A stretch of 64,000 nt of DNA from PFJX01 sp031426735 (GCA_031426735.1 JASJPK010000002.1:1-64000), one strand, 5' to 3'; counted from the stretch's first letter, positions 1 to 10,527 are shown. A program made the numbers and translations. The notes: a model not told the origin generated them from the sequence alone.

Positions 1-78
1 GCGCGCCGCGCCTTGCATCCGTCCGCTCATGCGCTCAACGCGTCTCACGGGGAAAATCCGACAGGCTGCTAGAAAAGG

Positions 79-453
79 CTAGCCGTTTTCCTTCCCGGCT
101 TCGGCCGCGATTTCGGCATGGACCTGTGCCATGTCGACTTCCTTGGCGCGCGCGATCAGGTCATCGAAACCGCCTGCCGGCAGGGCGCCAGGCTGAGCAT
201 AGATGATGACTTTCTCGCGGAAGATCACCAGGGTCGGAATGGAGCGAATCTGGAAATGGCCGGCCAAGGCCTGATGTTCTTCCGTATTCACCTTGGCGAA
301 GACGATGCCTTCATGTTTTTCCGAAGCGGCTTCGTACACCGGCGCGAAACCCCGGCAAGGGCCACACCAGGGCGCCCAGAAGTCGATCACGACAAAATCG
401 TTGTTGAGAATGACTTCTTCGAAGTTCTGCTCGTTGAGTTCCAGGACAGCCAT
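79..453 (-). CDS. Thioredoxin-family protein
   Basis: This is a soluble thioredoxin fold of 124 residues that should reduce disulfides in cytoplasmic client proteins. The active site WCGPC lies near residues 29-33, and the cis-proline loop RSIPTL is present about 40 residues later. The C-terminus runs roughly 15-20 residues past a standard thioredoxin and is rich in Ala and Glu. There is no signal peptide, so a cytoplasmic location is likely. The start has no competing upstream Met. Methionine-sulfoxide repair genes lie 700 bp away in the opposite direction, a loose redox association only. The fold assignment is secure; whether it is the main housekeeping thioredoxin is not known. Confidence 0.93.
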   Translation of the reverse strand: MAVLELNEQNFEEVILNNDFVVIDFWAPWCGPCRGFAPVYEAASEKHEGIVFAKVNTEEHQALAGHFQIRSIPTLVIFREKVIIYAQPGALPAGGFDDLIARAKEVDMAQVHAEIAAEAGKENG

Positions 454-507
454 GAAAAACCCCTGTCTTTAATCGAAATATGGCAATGCGGTTGACGAAA
501 AGATGAC

Positions 508-533
508 AAAAAAATGGCCGACTTACGTCGGCC
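508..533 (-). terminator. Rho-independent terminator
   Basis: A perfect 7-bp stem GGCCGAC / GTCGGCC with loop TTAC is followed, read on the minus strand, by a run of T (positions 514-508). It would stop transcription of the small gene at 619-870 before it enters the thioredoxin gene. Confidence 0.75.
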
Positions 534-618
534 GCGTCATGTTAGCACGCTCAAGGAGTCTGAATTCTGCGGCCTTTTACGCTCAGGCCGGTCGAGTATG
601 CCGCTTCAGGTTGTTGCC

Positions 619-870
619 TCAGCCCGCCGTTGCCAGACGGGGATGGGCTTCCCCCTGGCGGCGCCACAAGTTTGGGCTGGTTTTGAGGCTGCTCTTCACT
701 TCCGCGCGATTCACGGCAGCGATCAATTCGGTTGCGAGAATTCTTGCCTGGCTGGGCGTCAGGGTCAGCGAAGTACCCAACTCACTGGCCAATTTGATGG
801 CAATGCGGTCGAAACCATCATCACCGGCAATCAGACTGACATCCATATTGTCTACCTCGTGTTGCATCAT
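619..870 (-). CDS. Small hypothetical protein (83 aa)
   Basis: I do not recognise this protein. The start at 870 is chosen because GGAG lies six bases upstream of an ATG ATG pair; an in-frame start at 1014 has no such signal and adds residues that do not look like protein sequence. The centre (IAIKLASELGTSLTLTPSQARILATELIAAVNRAEVK, paraphrased as a helical stretch with a TPSQAR turn) looks like a small helical regulatory or accessory protein. It ends in a basic tail. A hairpin terminator at 508-533 lies downstream. It is probably a single-gene unit divergent from msrP. Confidence 0.5.
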   Translation of the reverse strand: MMQHEVDNMDVSLIAGDDGFDRIAIKLASELGTSLTLTPSQARILATELIAAVNRAEVKSSLKTSPNLWRRQGEAHPRLATAG

Positions 871-1132
871 GTTTGGCTCCCAATGACCTGGTTGAATCAC
901 CGTGCGGAAGACAATGAGCGGGAATCGTGCCAAGCGGCAGAAATCGTTGCATCCAGCGCGATGCCGCATTAAATCAGGGGTATTCGAATTCTTGATGACA
1001 ACCGGATCTGGCATCGTCGCCGGCCTTTCGACAGCCCTGTCGGGATTTCATCAGTTACCGAAATTCATGCCTGACGCGCTCAGAACCATTTTCGCCGAAT
1101 CACGTCTGCTTGAATGAAGTGAGGAGTCGACC

Positions 1133-2062
1133 ATGCCCAAACATCGTTCAAACACCATCCAGCCTTCCGAGATCACCGCGGAATCCCTCTATCTGAACCG
1201 GCGCGATTTCATGCAGGGCGTCGGCGCCCTGGCGCTGGCCGCAGCCTTGCCGGCCAATCCGGCAGAGGCCGCACTGCCGGCGTTTCGCAAGAGTCCGTTG
1301 AGCGCGGAGATCGAACCGAACAGCTGGGAAGAAATCACCACCTACAACAACTTCTATGAATTCGGCAGCGACAAGACCGACCCGGCGAAACACGCACACC
1401 GGCTGAAAACCCGGCCCTGGACGCTACGCGTGGAAGGCGAGTGTCTGCGGCCGCGCACCTGGGATATCGACGCGCTCGCGAAAGCGTTTCCACTGGAAGA
1501 ACGCATCTACCGTCTGCGCTGCGTCGAGGGTTGGAGCATGGTCATCCCGTGGCAAGGCTTCCCGCTGGCCGGGCTGATCAAACAGGCGCAGCCGACCGGC
1601 AACGCCAGGTATGTCGAATTCACTACTCTCAGCGACGCAGGTCAGATGCCCGGCGTGCGCTGGCCGGTGCTGGACTGGCCCTATGTCGAAGGTCTGCGCA
1701 TGGACGAAGCGTTGCATCCGCTCGCGTTGCTGGTGATGGGGCTTTACGGGCGCGAATTACCGAAGCAGAACGGCGCGCCGATCCGCCTCGCGGTGCCATG
1801 GAAGTATGGCTTCAAGAGTGCCAAATCCATTGTCCGCATCCGCCTGCTGGAAAAACAGCCGATCACCGCCTGGATGAAAGCCGCGCCGCGCGAATACGGT
1901 TTCTACGCCAACGTGAATCCGGCAGTCGATCATCCGCGCTGGAGTCAGGCCAGGGAACGCCGCATCGGCGAATTCTTCAAGCAGGCGACGCTGCCGTTCA
2001 ACGGTTACGGCGATCAGGTCGCCGCGCTGTATCGCGGCATGGATTTGCGCAAATACTTCTGA
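1133..2062 (+). CDS. msrP: MsrP, periplasmic methionine-sulfoxide reductase catalytic subunit
   Basis: MsrP (YedY) is the molybdopterin enzyme that repairs oxidised methionines in periplasmic proteins. The N-terminus carries a twin-arginine export signal (NRRDFMQGV, about residues 23-31) followed by a hydrophobic Ala-rich stretch and a likely cleavage after PAEA. The conserved Mo-ligand Cys is Cys130 in RLRCVEGW. The GWKYGFKS-like region is represented by WKYGFKSAKSIVRI near residue 225. Length (309 aa) is normal for the family. GAGGAG lies just upstream of the ATG. The stop codon overlaps the start of msrQ (TGATG), so the two are co-translated. Electrons come from the quinone pool through MsrQ. 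Confidence 0.95.
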   Translation: MPKHRSNTIQPSEITAESLYLNRRDFMQGVGALALAAALPANPAEAALPAFRKSPLSAEIEPNSWEEITTYNNFYEFGSDKTDPAKHAHRLKTRPWTLRVEGECLRPRTWDIDALAKAFPLEERIYRLRCVEGWSMVIPWQGFPLAGLIKQAQPTGNARYVEFTTLSDAGQMPGVRWPVLDWPYVEGLRMDEALHPLALLVMGLYGRELPKQNGAPIRLAVPWKYGFKSAKSIVRIRLLEKQPITAWMKAAPREYGFYANVNPAVDHPRWSQARERRIGEFFKQATLPFNGYGDQVAALYRGMDLRKYF

Positions 2063-2637
2063 TGCGCTGGCTGAAACCGCTGGTCCTGACGCTTTGCCTG
2101 CTGCCGCTGGCGCGTTTGCTGTATCTCGGCTTCAGCGGCGGACTCGGCGTCAATCCGATCGAGTTCGTCACCCGCTCGCTAGGTACCTGGGCGCTGAGTT
2201 TCCTGCTCATCACGCTGACAGTGACGCCGCTACGCAAACTCAGCGGCTGGAGCGGCATCATGCGGGTGCGCCGCATGCTCGGACTCACCGCCTTCTTCTA
2301 CGCGCTGTCGCACTGGCTGAGCTATCTCTGGCTCGATCAGTTCTTCGACTGGAGCGAGATCCTGAAAGACCTGGTCAAACGCCCGTTCATCACCTTCGGC
2401 ATGGCGACCTTCCTGTTGCTGTTACCGCTGGCGCTGACCTCTACCGACGCGGCGATGCGGCGGCTCAAGCGCAACTGGCAACGTCTGCACCGGCTGGTCT
2501 ATCCGGCCGCCGTGCTGGCCGTGTGCCATTACTTCTGGCTGGTCAAGCAGGACGTGACGCAGCCACTGATCTATGCCGGCGTGCTTGCCGTGCTGCTTGG
2601 ACTACGCATCCGCTGGTGGCTGCGGGCCGCAGCCTAA
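2062..2637 (+). CDS. msrQ: MsrQ, haem b membrane subunit of the MsrPQ system
   Basis: MsrQ (YedZ) is an inner-membrane cytochrome b that passes electrons from quinol to MsrP. The 191-residue protein has about six hydrophobic segments and conserved His residues in YALSHWLSYLW, RLHRLVYPAAVL and VCHYFWL, which fit haem ligation in this family. The ATG is the one overlapping the msrP stop; longer frames upstream are only reading through msrP. The 3' end overlaps the convergent PDC-sensor gene by four bases, so the two stop codons interlock. Pairing and order are the standard ones for msrPQ. Confidence 0.94.
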   Translation: MRWLKPLVLTLCLLPLARLLYLGFSGGLGVNPIEFVTRSLGTWALSFLLITLTVTPLRKLSGWSGIMRVRRMLGLTAFFYALSHWLSYLWLDQFFDWSEILKDLVKRPFITFGMATFLLLLPLALTSTDAAMRRLKRNWQRLHRLVYPAAVLAVCHYFWLVKQDVTQPLIYAGVLAVLLGLRIRWWLRAAA

Positions 2638-3572
2638 AACCAGAATGGCCCGTCCTTGCCGAGGAATTCGTCGTAACGCATGTAGTGCGTGCCGTCGCAG
2701 GAAAAGGTCAGGCTGACCATGCCGTTGAACAGGTTGATCGACGACATGCGCAGGTAGATGTTCTCGTCGGCCACGCGCAGCGAACGCAGGCTGGCCAGAA
2801 TGCGTGCGACATCCTGCACGGGAATCGCGGCGTCGGCCGGGTAAGGCTGCAGCGGGTAGACCAGGCAGATGTCGGGATCGCTCAACGCTTCCTGATCGAG
2901 GATACGGTAGCGGAACGGGTCGTTCAGCGTCCACAGCGTGGCCTGGCTGCTGGAAAAGTGGATCTGGCACTGAAACACGCCGCGCTGGGTCAGCAGCTCT
3001 TCCAGGATGGAAAGTGCCTGGTCCAGGCTCTGGTCCATCGGATTTTCGACGCGGCATTGCTGGAACACGTTACCGCGGATCGCCGGATCGCCCTTGATCT
3101 GGCGCCAATGGCCGGGCTCTTCGTACAGCGTCGAGGACACCGGCAGATCGCGCAGATCGAAATCGGCGCCGAGATAACCGAGCGGCTGCCCGTTTTCAGC
3201 CCGGACGATCTGCAACGCGGTCAGCGAAGGGCGACTCTTGGCCAGGCTGATGTAGGCGTCGGACAGCAGGAAGCCCCAGACCGGCACCGCTTCCTTCATG
3301 TAGGGTCGCTGCGAACGGTCGCGCGCGAAGTGCCCCGGCATGAGCCCTGTTTTGCCGAAGTTGTCGCAGATTTGGCGGCCGTCGGTATCGACGCAGTAAA
3401 GATAGGTGCAATGCGGAATGGTTTCGAAGCCAGCCAGCAGCACCGCGTTCAACGCCTCGCGTTGCCCCCACATCGGCGCGCATTCCTCGGCCAGGCAGGC
3501 AAGCGGATCCTGCAACATGCGCGCCAGTTGCTCGCGTTGCTGATAGATGTTGTCTTTCCAGGAGCTCTTCAT
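2634..3572 (-). CDS. PDC/dCACHE sensor-domain protein
   Basis: A 312-residue protein without signal peptide or membrane segment. Residues about 25-165 resemble the PDC (Cache-type) sensor fold seen outside the membrane in chemoreceptors and kinases: YLYCVDTDGRQICDNFG, a SQRPYMKEAV segment, then SDAYISLAKSRPSLTALQIV and GYLGADFDLRDLP. The RPYxKEA and GADFD motifs are typical of that family. The C-terminal half is less conserved and I see no output domain. It may act as a stand-alone cytoplasmic sensor, perhaps partnering a separate signalling protein. The ligand is unknown. Its stop overlaps that of msrQ on the other strand. Confidence 0.65.
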   Translation of the reverse strand: MKSSWKDNIYQQREQLARMLQDPLACLAEECAPMWGQREALNAVLLAGFETIPHCTYLYCVDTDGRQICDNFGKTGLMPGHFARDRSQRPYMKEAVPVWGFLLSDAYISLAKSRPSLTALQIVRAENGQPLGYLGADFDLRDLPVSSTLYEEPGHWRQIKGDPAIRGNVFQQCRVENPMDQSLDQALSILEELLTQRGVFQCQIHFSSSQATLWTLNDPFRYRILDQEALSDPDICLVYPLQPYPADAAIPVQDVARILASLRSLRVADENIYLRMSSINLFNGMVSLTFSCDGTHYMRYDEFLGKDGPFWF

Positions 3573-3679
3573 TCGATCCGACCTGTCTGGTGAGTTGACC
3601 GCGCGAAGCTTAACGCTATCGGTATTTCCATACAGTAAGGCTATCGCAGCCCGGGATTCCCCGGGCGCCTGCAGTAATA

Positions 3680-3705
3680 GAAATGGCCGCTTGCGCGGCC
3701 ATTTC
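3680..3705 (-). terminator. Terminator hairpin after dksA
   Basis: An 11-bp perfect stem GAAATGGCCGC / GCGGCCATTTC with a four-base loop lies just downstream of the dksA stop. The T-tract on the minus side is poor (TTTCTATT), so termination may be partial. Confidence 0.55.
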
Positions 3706-3724
3706 GGTCAAGCGTATCAGCCGC

Positions 3725-4549
3725 TCAGTCGGCGTACAGCTTTTCCAGGCGTTCGTGCTTTTCCTGCGCTTCGATCGACAACTCCGCGGTCGGACGCGCC
3801 AGCAGGCGGGGCAGGCCGATCGGATCGCCGGTTTCCAGACAAAAACCGTATTCGCCTTCCTCGATGCGGGCCAGCGAGGCATTGATCTTCTTCAGCAGTT
3901 TGCGTTCGCGATCGCGTACGCGTTGCTCAAGCAGATTTTCCTCTTCCACGGTGGCGCGGTCGTTGGGGTCGGCAAAAACCTCGTTTTCCTTCAGGTGTTC
4001 ACCGGTTTCCCGCGCGTTTTCCAGGATCTCGTCGCGCATCAGGGTGAGTTTGGCCTTGAAATACGCGAGTTGCGCTTCGTTCATGTAGTCCGATTCCGGC
4101 ATCGCCATCAACTCTGCGTCGCTATGCGGAATGCCGGAGATCTTTTTGGCGGCCTTGGCGGCGGGCTTGGCTGCAGCTGCTTTGGCGGGCGCGGGCTTGG
4201 CGGTGGGAGTTTTTGTTTCGGCGGTTTTCATAGTCTTGAGTGGTTTCTCCTGCACAGGTTGCGGCGTCGCAACGGATGCGGGTTTCGGGTCGGCCTTCGC
4301 TTTGATCGGCGAGACTGCCTTGGGTTTAACAGGCGCTGCGACGGGTTGAGCCGCAGCCGATTTTTCCTTTGCCTTGACCGGCGCTGGCGCAGCTTTTGCT
4401 GCCGGCTTTGCTGCAACGGCTGACGCCTTCGCCTTGCTCGGCACGGCTTTGGCTGCCGTTACCGGTTTGGCCGGCACTGCAGGTTGGGTGGCTTTTTTGG
4501 CGCTGCTCGATACGGGTTTGCTGGCCGGCTTCTTGGCTGCTGTTGCCAC
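3725..4549 (-). CDS. dksA: DksA/TraR-family RNA polymerase-binding protein, one-cysteine type, with long N-terminal extension
   Basis: DksA binds the RNA polymerase secondary channel and mediates ppGpp effects on transcription. The true domain begins near residue 140 (GIPHSDAELMAMPESDYMN) and has the coiled-coil and the C-terminal YGFCLETGDPIG...RLLARPTAELSIEAQE segment. Only one of the four zinc cysteines of Escherichia coli DksA is kept (CLET in place of CxxC, LSIEAQ in place of LCIDC), so this is the zinc-independent type known from many alpha- and some beta-proteobacteria. The first ~138 residues are a low-complexity Ala/Lys/Pro tail, positively charged. I chose the GTG at 4549 because GGAGG lies eight bases upstream; an ATG at 4611 lacks a site. 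Confidence 0.88.
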   Translation of the reverse strand: MATAAKKPASKPVSSSAKKATQPAVPAKPVTAAKAVPSKAKASAVAAKPAAKAAPAPVKAKEKSAAAQPVAAPVKPKAVSPIKAKADPKPASVATPQPVQEKPLKTMKTAETKTPTAKPAPAKAAAAKPAAKAAKKISGIPHSDAELMAMPESDYMNEAQLAYFKAKLTLMRDEILENARETGEHLKENEVFADPNDRATVEEENLLEQRVRDRERKLLKKINASLARIEEGEYGFCLETGDPIGLPRLLARPTAELSIEAQEKHERLEKLYAD

Positions 4550-4631
4550 GATCGATTCCTCCGTCGGTGACACTGCGCTGGAAAAATTAGCGGCGGATTG
4601 TGCCACACACATGCCGCGCTTGGGCGCAAGT

Positions 4632-5708
4632 TCAAATTGTGTAGACGCCGAGCGGATCGTTCGGGTCGATGCCGTCCATGAATGGCTTGTTACGTTCGCG
4701 ATGGGTGACTTGGTACATGCAGCCCATCCAGTTGCCGATCACCGCCTCCGCCGTGTCGTGCCAGGTGTTGTCGATGTTCGGCGCGACCAGCGTTTCCGGA
4801 AACTCCGGCAAAGCTTCGCCGTGCGCCGCAGCCTGCCGCAAACGCTGGCGCCATTCGAGCAGGATCGCCTGCTCGTGCTGCGCCAGATAATGATCGGGGA
4901 ACGGCGGCTCGTGCGGCAGCTTGCCTTGCGCGTGCAGCAGTGCATCGCGCTTGTATTCCTTGAGCAGGGAAATCGTGTCGTATTCCGGATGCCCCTGGAA
5001 AAACACCATGCGCAGACCGTCATGGCTGGTCGCCAGATGCACGCCGACTTCCTCGCTGTCGACCAGCACGCGCAGGCCGGCGGCCTCGAACTGGGCGCGC
5101 GAGACATCGTTCCAGCGCGAATGCGGCACGTCGAAACGGGTATTCACATCCGCCACCAGCGGATGCCGCTTGTCCAGCACACGATGCGAAAACACGCCCC
5201 AGCGTTTGGCCGGCTGCTTCACGCGCGGCTGCGCGTAACGGAAATGCATGACCGCATGTGTCGCCAGACAGGACAGCAAGGTCGTAGTGACGTTGTCCCA
5301 GGCCCAGGCGATAACTTCGCCCAGCGGCGTCCAGAACGGTTCCTTGGACAGATCCTCGCCGGTGACATTGGCGCCGGTAATGATCAGCGCATCGAGCCCC
5401 TCGGCGCGGATTTTGTCGAACGACTCGTAATAACGGGCGATGTGCGCCGCCGCCTTTTCTCCGCGCGGAATCGCATCCAGCGTGAATGGATGCACATAGA
5501 ACTGCGCGATCGGATTGCTCTCACCGACCAGCCGGAAGAACTGGCGCTCGGTCGCCTCCAGCGCCGAGTCCGGCATCATGTTGAGCAGGCCGATATGCAA
5601 TTCGCGGATGTCCTGGTTGGCGGCGCGCTCGGCGGGCAGCACGATGGTGGTGCCGTCCGCACGCAGGCGTTGCAGCGTGGGCAGATCGTTGTGGGCGACG
5701 ATGGGCAT
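4632..5708 (-). CDS. metA: Homoserine O-acyltransferase, MetA family
   Basis: MetA activates homoserine with succinyl- or acetyl-CoA at the start of methionine synthesis. The 358-residue product shows the glutamine-amidotransferase-like fold: Cys147 in TTTLLSCLATHA is the nucleophile and His240/Glu242 in FFQGHPEYD complete the triad. RYAQPRVKQPAKRWGVFSH and the RFDVPHSRW segment are family hallmarks. The start at 5708 gives the standard N-terminus MPIVAHNDLP; an upstream Met at 5804 would add an unconserved stretch. No good Shine-Dalgarno is visible. Acyl donor choice cannot be told from the sequence by eye. It is divergent from recQ with about 140 bp shared promoter space. Confidence 0.9.
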   Translation of the reverse strand: MPIVAHNDLPTLQRLRADGTTIVLPAERAANQDIRELHIGLLNMMPDSALEATERQFFRLVGESNPIAQFYVHPFTLDAIPRGEKAAAHIARYYESFDKIRAEGLDALIITGANVTGEDLSKEPFWTPLGEVIAWAWDNVTTTLLSCLATHAVMHFRYAQPRVKQPAKRWGVFSHRVLDKRHPLVADVNTRFDVPHSRWNDVSRAQFEAAGLRVLVDSEEVGVHLATSHDGLRMVFFQGHPEYDTISLLKEYKRDALLHAQGKLPHEPPFPDHYLAQHEQAILLEWRQRLRQAAAHGEALPEFPETLVAPNIDNTWHDTAEAVIGNWMGCMYQVTHRERNKPFMDGIDPNDPLGVYTI

Positions 5709-5847
5709 GGAAGTGGTTCCGGCAAGAAGACGCTGATCAAAGTATGGCCGGATTATTCCCCAACAACCCCGCCAGCGGGTTCTGTCAAAACGCGCACGGC
5801 TCATCCTGCGAAATTAGAATGCGCCGCTAACCTTCCCTTCGCCGCTC

Positions 5848-7662
<1,815 letters not shown>

Positions 7663-7852
7663 AGAATTACCTGTAATTAATAAAGAAAATACGTACGTAT
7701 TAATTAGAAGATCAGCATTTATTAATATGCTGATTAAATTTATATTCACAAAACAATTGAATGGTACATATGTTTCCATTACGCTCGGATGGTCTTGGCC
7801 AATCGGCCCTGAGACATTGATATTGATTAACTTTTTTCTAATGAGGCTGAAA
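7663..7852. promoter_or_regulatory. AT-rich upstream region with nested palindromes
   Basis: This 190-bp gap between recQ and the cytochrome c gene is strikingly AT-rich against a GC-rich background. It holds a perfect 14-bp palindrome AATACGTACGTATT (7688-7701), outer arms TAATTAATA (7674-7682) and TATTAATTA (7698-7706), and a hairpin ATCAGCAT (7711-7718) / ATGCTGAT (7727-7734). GAGG seven bases before the ATG at 7853 is the ribosome site. Role as a promoter/operator region is inferred from position only. Confidence 0.45.
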
Positions 7853-8188
7853 ATGCGTTACATCATGGTCTTGGCTCTTGCAGGATTCATCGCCACGCCC
7901 GCCGTGGCCAGCATGGAACTCTCCGATAAATACGAATGCACCGATTGCCATAAGCTGGACGTAAAAGCGGGTGCGACCAGGAAGAAGAAGGAAGGCCCGA
8001 GTTACAAGGAAATTGCCAAGGAATACAAAGGCAAGAAGGGCATCGAAAAGCAACTGGTGGATAGCATCAAGAAGGGCAGCAAGGACGTCTGGGCCAAGAA
8101 GATGAACAAGAAGAGCGAGATGGACGCCGACGAGGAAATTCCGGTTAAAGACGCCGAAATCATCGTGAAGTGGATTCTGTCGCTGTAA
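7853..8188 (+). CDS. Small periplasmic monohaem cytochrome c (class I)
   Basis: A 111-residue c-type cytochrome with a Sec signal (MVLALAGFIATPAVAS, first ~20 residues) and one haem site CTDCH near residue 30. The rest is Lys-rich with MNKKSEM near the expected axial Met and a C-terminal helix DAEIIVKWILSL, typical of cytochrome c-551/552 proteins. I start at 7853 because GAGG is correctly spaced; ATG 7841 is possible but lacks a site. It lies 213 bp before the nine-haem cytochrome b/c gene on the same strand, so it is a plausible electron partner for it, but that is inference. Loose similarity to sulfur- or iron-oxidiser cytochromes is also only inferred. Confidence 0.85.
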   Translation: MRYIMVLALAGFIATPAVASMELSDKYECTDCHKLDVKAGATRKKKEGPSYKEIAKEYKGKKGIEKQLVDSIKKGSKDVWAKKMNKKSEMDADEEIPVKDAEIIVKWILSL

Positions 8189-8401
8189 GCGACAGATCGC
8201 GGTTTGGCCACGGTGAGTCCGGCTAGGACACCGTGGCCGCACCTTCCGGCGGCATTCCCGACAGCCTCGGAATGCTGCCAGCGAACTGCGGCAGTTTTGC
8301 TGCGCTTCGTTTCCAGGACACATTGCCAAAGGCTGTCTGTGCCAGACATGTAAAGCGCGTTTGAAGGCGCTCTGGCCCCCCGCCGTTTCAGGAGAAGAAC
8401 G

Positions 8402-10354
8402 ATGGCAAAAAATGCCTTGAAATCGCTGGTCTGGATGTTAACCACGGCTTTCTGCCTATTGGCTACGCCACTCGCCCAGGCCGAAGATCCACCCGCTGAA
8501 CAAGCCAGCGCCGAATCGGCGCCCAAAACCATCTCCAACAAGCGCTGTATGCGATGCCACGGCGATGAGGAAGAAAAAACCGCCGTGCGTCCCGACGGGA
8601 CCGAAATCAACATCTTTGTGGAAAAAGAGGTGTTCGAGCGCAGCGTCCACGCCAAGCAGCCTTGTGCGGGCTGCCACAACAACATCACTGAACTTCCGCA
8701 CGACGAACCGCTGACCAAGCGCATCGGCTGTACCGAATGCCACCAGCAAAAATGGGAAGCACAGAAAAACAACCCGAATCCCGAATACAAACGCCTGGGT
8801 GTAGTGATCCAGCAGATCGACAGCTACATGCATTCGATCCATGCCAAACCGAACAAGCTGGACGGCACCAAGACCAACGCCACCTGCGTCGACTGCCATG
8901 AAGCGCACAACATCGGCACCCTCGGCAGCGAGCAGCGCGCCGAACACCGCCTGAAGAATCCCGACGTCTGTGGTCGCTGTCACGAAAAACAGAAGGAAGC
9001 GTATCTGGGCTCCGTGCATGGCAAGGCGTGGGCGGAGAAGAAAGATCCAAAGACTGCCGTCTGTTCCGACTGCCACAGCACGCACAACATCAGTTCCGCC
9101 AAGGGCGATCCGATGAAGCTGGCCATCACCAAGAATTGCGGTGACTGCCACACGAAAGCGCAGGAAACGTATTTCGCCTCCTACCACGGCCAGGTCGTCA
9201 GGCTGGGCTATACCCACACCGCCAAATGCTACGACTGCCATGGCGGCCACGGCATCAAGAAGGCCGACGACCCCACTTCCTCGGTGCACATGAACAACCG
9301 GCTGAAGACCTGCAACACCTGCCACAAGAAAGCAGGCGAGGGCTTCCTCAGTTTCAACGCCCACGGCGATGCCAGTAATTTCGACAAGTACCCCGGCATG
9401 TACATCGTCAGCAAGTTCATGCAATTCCTGATCTATGGCGTGATGCTGTTCTTCTGGACGCACGTCATCCTCTGGTTCTACCGAGAGTTCAGGGATTGCT
9501 GTGAAGGCGTGGGCCATGTTGAAGACGTGGAGCATCCGGATGCGGTGTTCTTCCGCCGCTTCAGCCCGGTCTGGCGCTGGATCCACGTGCTCTTCGCCAT
9601 CAGCACCATGGTCCTGGTCGTCACCGGCACCACGCTGCTGTTCTCCCACACCGCCTGGGCCAAGTCGGTCATCCTCCTGCTCGGCGGACCGCAGGTCGAA
9701 GCCATCATCCACCGCACGGCGGCAACCATCTGGATCACCGTATTCCTGACCCATATCGGCGTCGCGCTGTCCAACATCTGGCGCACTCGCAAGACCTTCA
9801 AATGGTTCGGCCCCACCTCCCTGGTGCCCAACCTGCAGGATCTGCGCGACATCGCCCGCATGTACCGGTGGTTCGTCGGCAAGACCCCGCGTCCGAAGTT
9901 CGATCGCTGGACCTACTGGCAGAAGTTCGACTACTGGGCACCGTTCTGGGGCGCCACCGCCATCGGCCTGTCCGGCGTGATGATGTTCAACCCGGTGTTC
10001 ACCTCGCAATACCTGCCGGGCTGGGTGTTCAACATCGCCACCATCGTGCATGCCGAGGAAGCCCTGCTGGCCACCGTGTTCCTGTTCACGGTGCACTTCT
10101 TCAACGTGCACTTCCGACCGGAGAAATTCCCCCTCTCCACCACCATCTTCACCGGCGCGGTCCCCCTGGAAGAGTTCAAGTACGAGCACACGCAGGAATA
10201 CGACCGTCTGGTGGCCAGTGGCGAACTGGAGAAGTATCTGGTCAAGCGTCCGACCCGGCAGGTGGAAAGCTTTGCCACCATCCTGTCCGCGATCCTGATC
10301 CTGGCCGGCTTCCTGCTGCTGAGCGTGGTGCTGATCGGCTACACCACCATGTAG
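8402..10354 (+). CDS. Nine-haem cytochrome c fused to membrane cytochrome b domain
   Basis: A 650-residue exported electron-transfer protein. After a signal peptide (cleavage near LAQA|E, residue ~28) come nine CxxCH sites: CMRCH, CAGCH, CTECH, CVDCH, CGRCH, CSDCH, CGDCH, CYDCH and CNTCH, all in the first ~310 residues. The C-terminal ~330 residues hold about five to six membrane helices with spaced His residues (VWRWIHVLF, IIHRTAATIWI, FLTHIGVAL, IVHAEEALL, FTVHFFNVH), resembling the formate dehydrogenase gamma/cytochrome b561 fold. This would link the quinone pool to a periplasmic multihaem chain. Substrate is unknown. AGGAG precedes the ATG and a strong terminator follows. I do not recognise a named orthologue. 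Confidence 0.82.
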   Translation: MAKNALKSLVWMLTTAFCLLATPLAQAEDPPAEQASAESAPKTISNKRCMRCHGDEEEKTAVRPDGTEINIFVEKEVFERSVHAKQPCAGCHNNITELPHDEPLTKRIGCTECHQQKWEAQKNNPNPEYKRLGVVIQQIDSYMHSIHAKPNKLDGTKTNATCVDCHEAHNIGTLGSEQRAEHRLKNPDVCGRCHEKQKEAYLGSVHGKAWAEKKDPKTAVCSDCHSTHNISSAKGDPMKLAITKNCGDCHTKAQETYFASYHGQVVRLGYTHTAKCYDCHGGHGIKKADDPTSSVHMNNRLKTCNTCHKKAGEGFLSFNAHGDASNFDKYPGMYIVSKFMQFLIYGVMLFFWTHVILWFYREFRDCCEGVGHVEDVEHPDAVFFRRFSPVWRWIHVLFAISTMVLVVTGTTLLFSHTAWAKSVILLLGGPQVEAIIHRTAATIWITVFLTHIGVALSNIWRTRKTFKWFGPTSLVPNLQDLRDIARMYRWFVGKTPRPKFDRWTYWQKFDYWAPFWGATAIGLSGVMMFNPVFTSQYLPGWVFNIATIVHAEEALLATVFLFTVHFFNVHFRPEKFPLSTTIFTGAVPLEEFKYEHTQEYDRLVASGELEKYLVKRPTRQVESFATILSAILILAGFLLLSVVLIGYTTM

Positions 10355-10377
10355 TAGGCGTAATCGGCCACCTTAAA

Positions 10378-10404
10378 ACGGACCCCGCGGGGTCCGTTTT
10401 TTTT
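10378..10404 (+). terminator. Rho-independent terminator after the multihaem gene
   Basis: A perfect 9-bp stem ACGGACCCC / GGGGTCCGT with a GC loop is followed by eight T. It ends transcription of the cytochrome gene before creB. Confidence 0.92.
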
Positions 10405-10527
10405 CGCCCGCGCACGCATCGCGTCAAAATCCAGGCGCTTTCCCGGGCCGGTCAGACCCTATTCCGACTGCTTCAGCCCCGCCTCGCTCGGCTAAACTTT
10501 GTGCACCCCAACTGCACGCATTCCCGA

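Noticed and set aside
902..1117. Small plus-strand frame before msrP
   Set aside because: There is no ribosome site and no protein-like pattern; the stretch is divergent promoter space.
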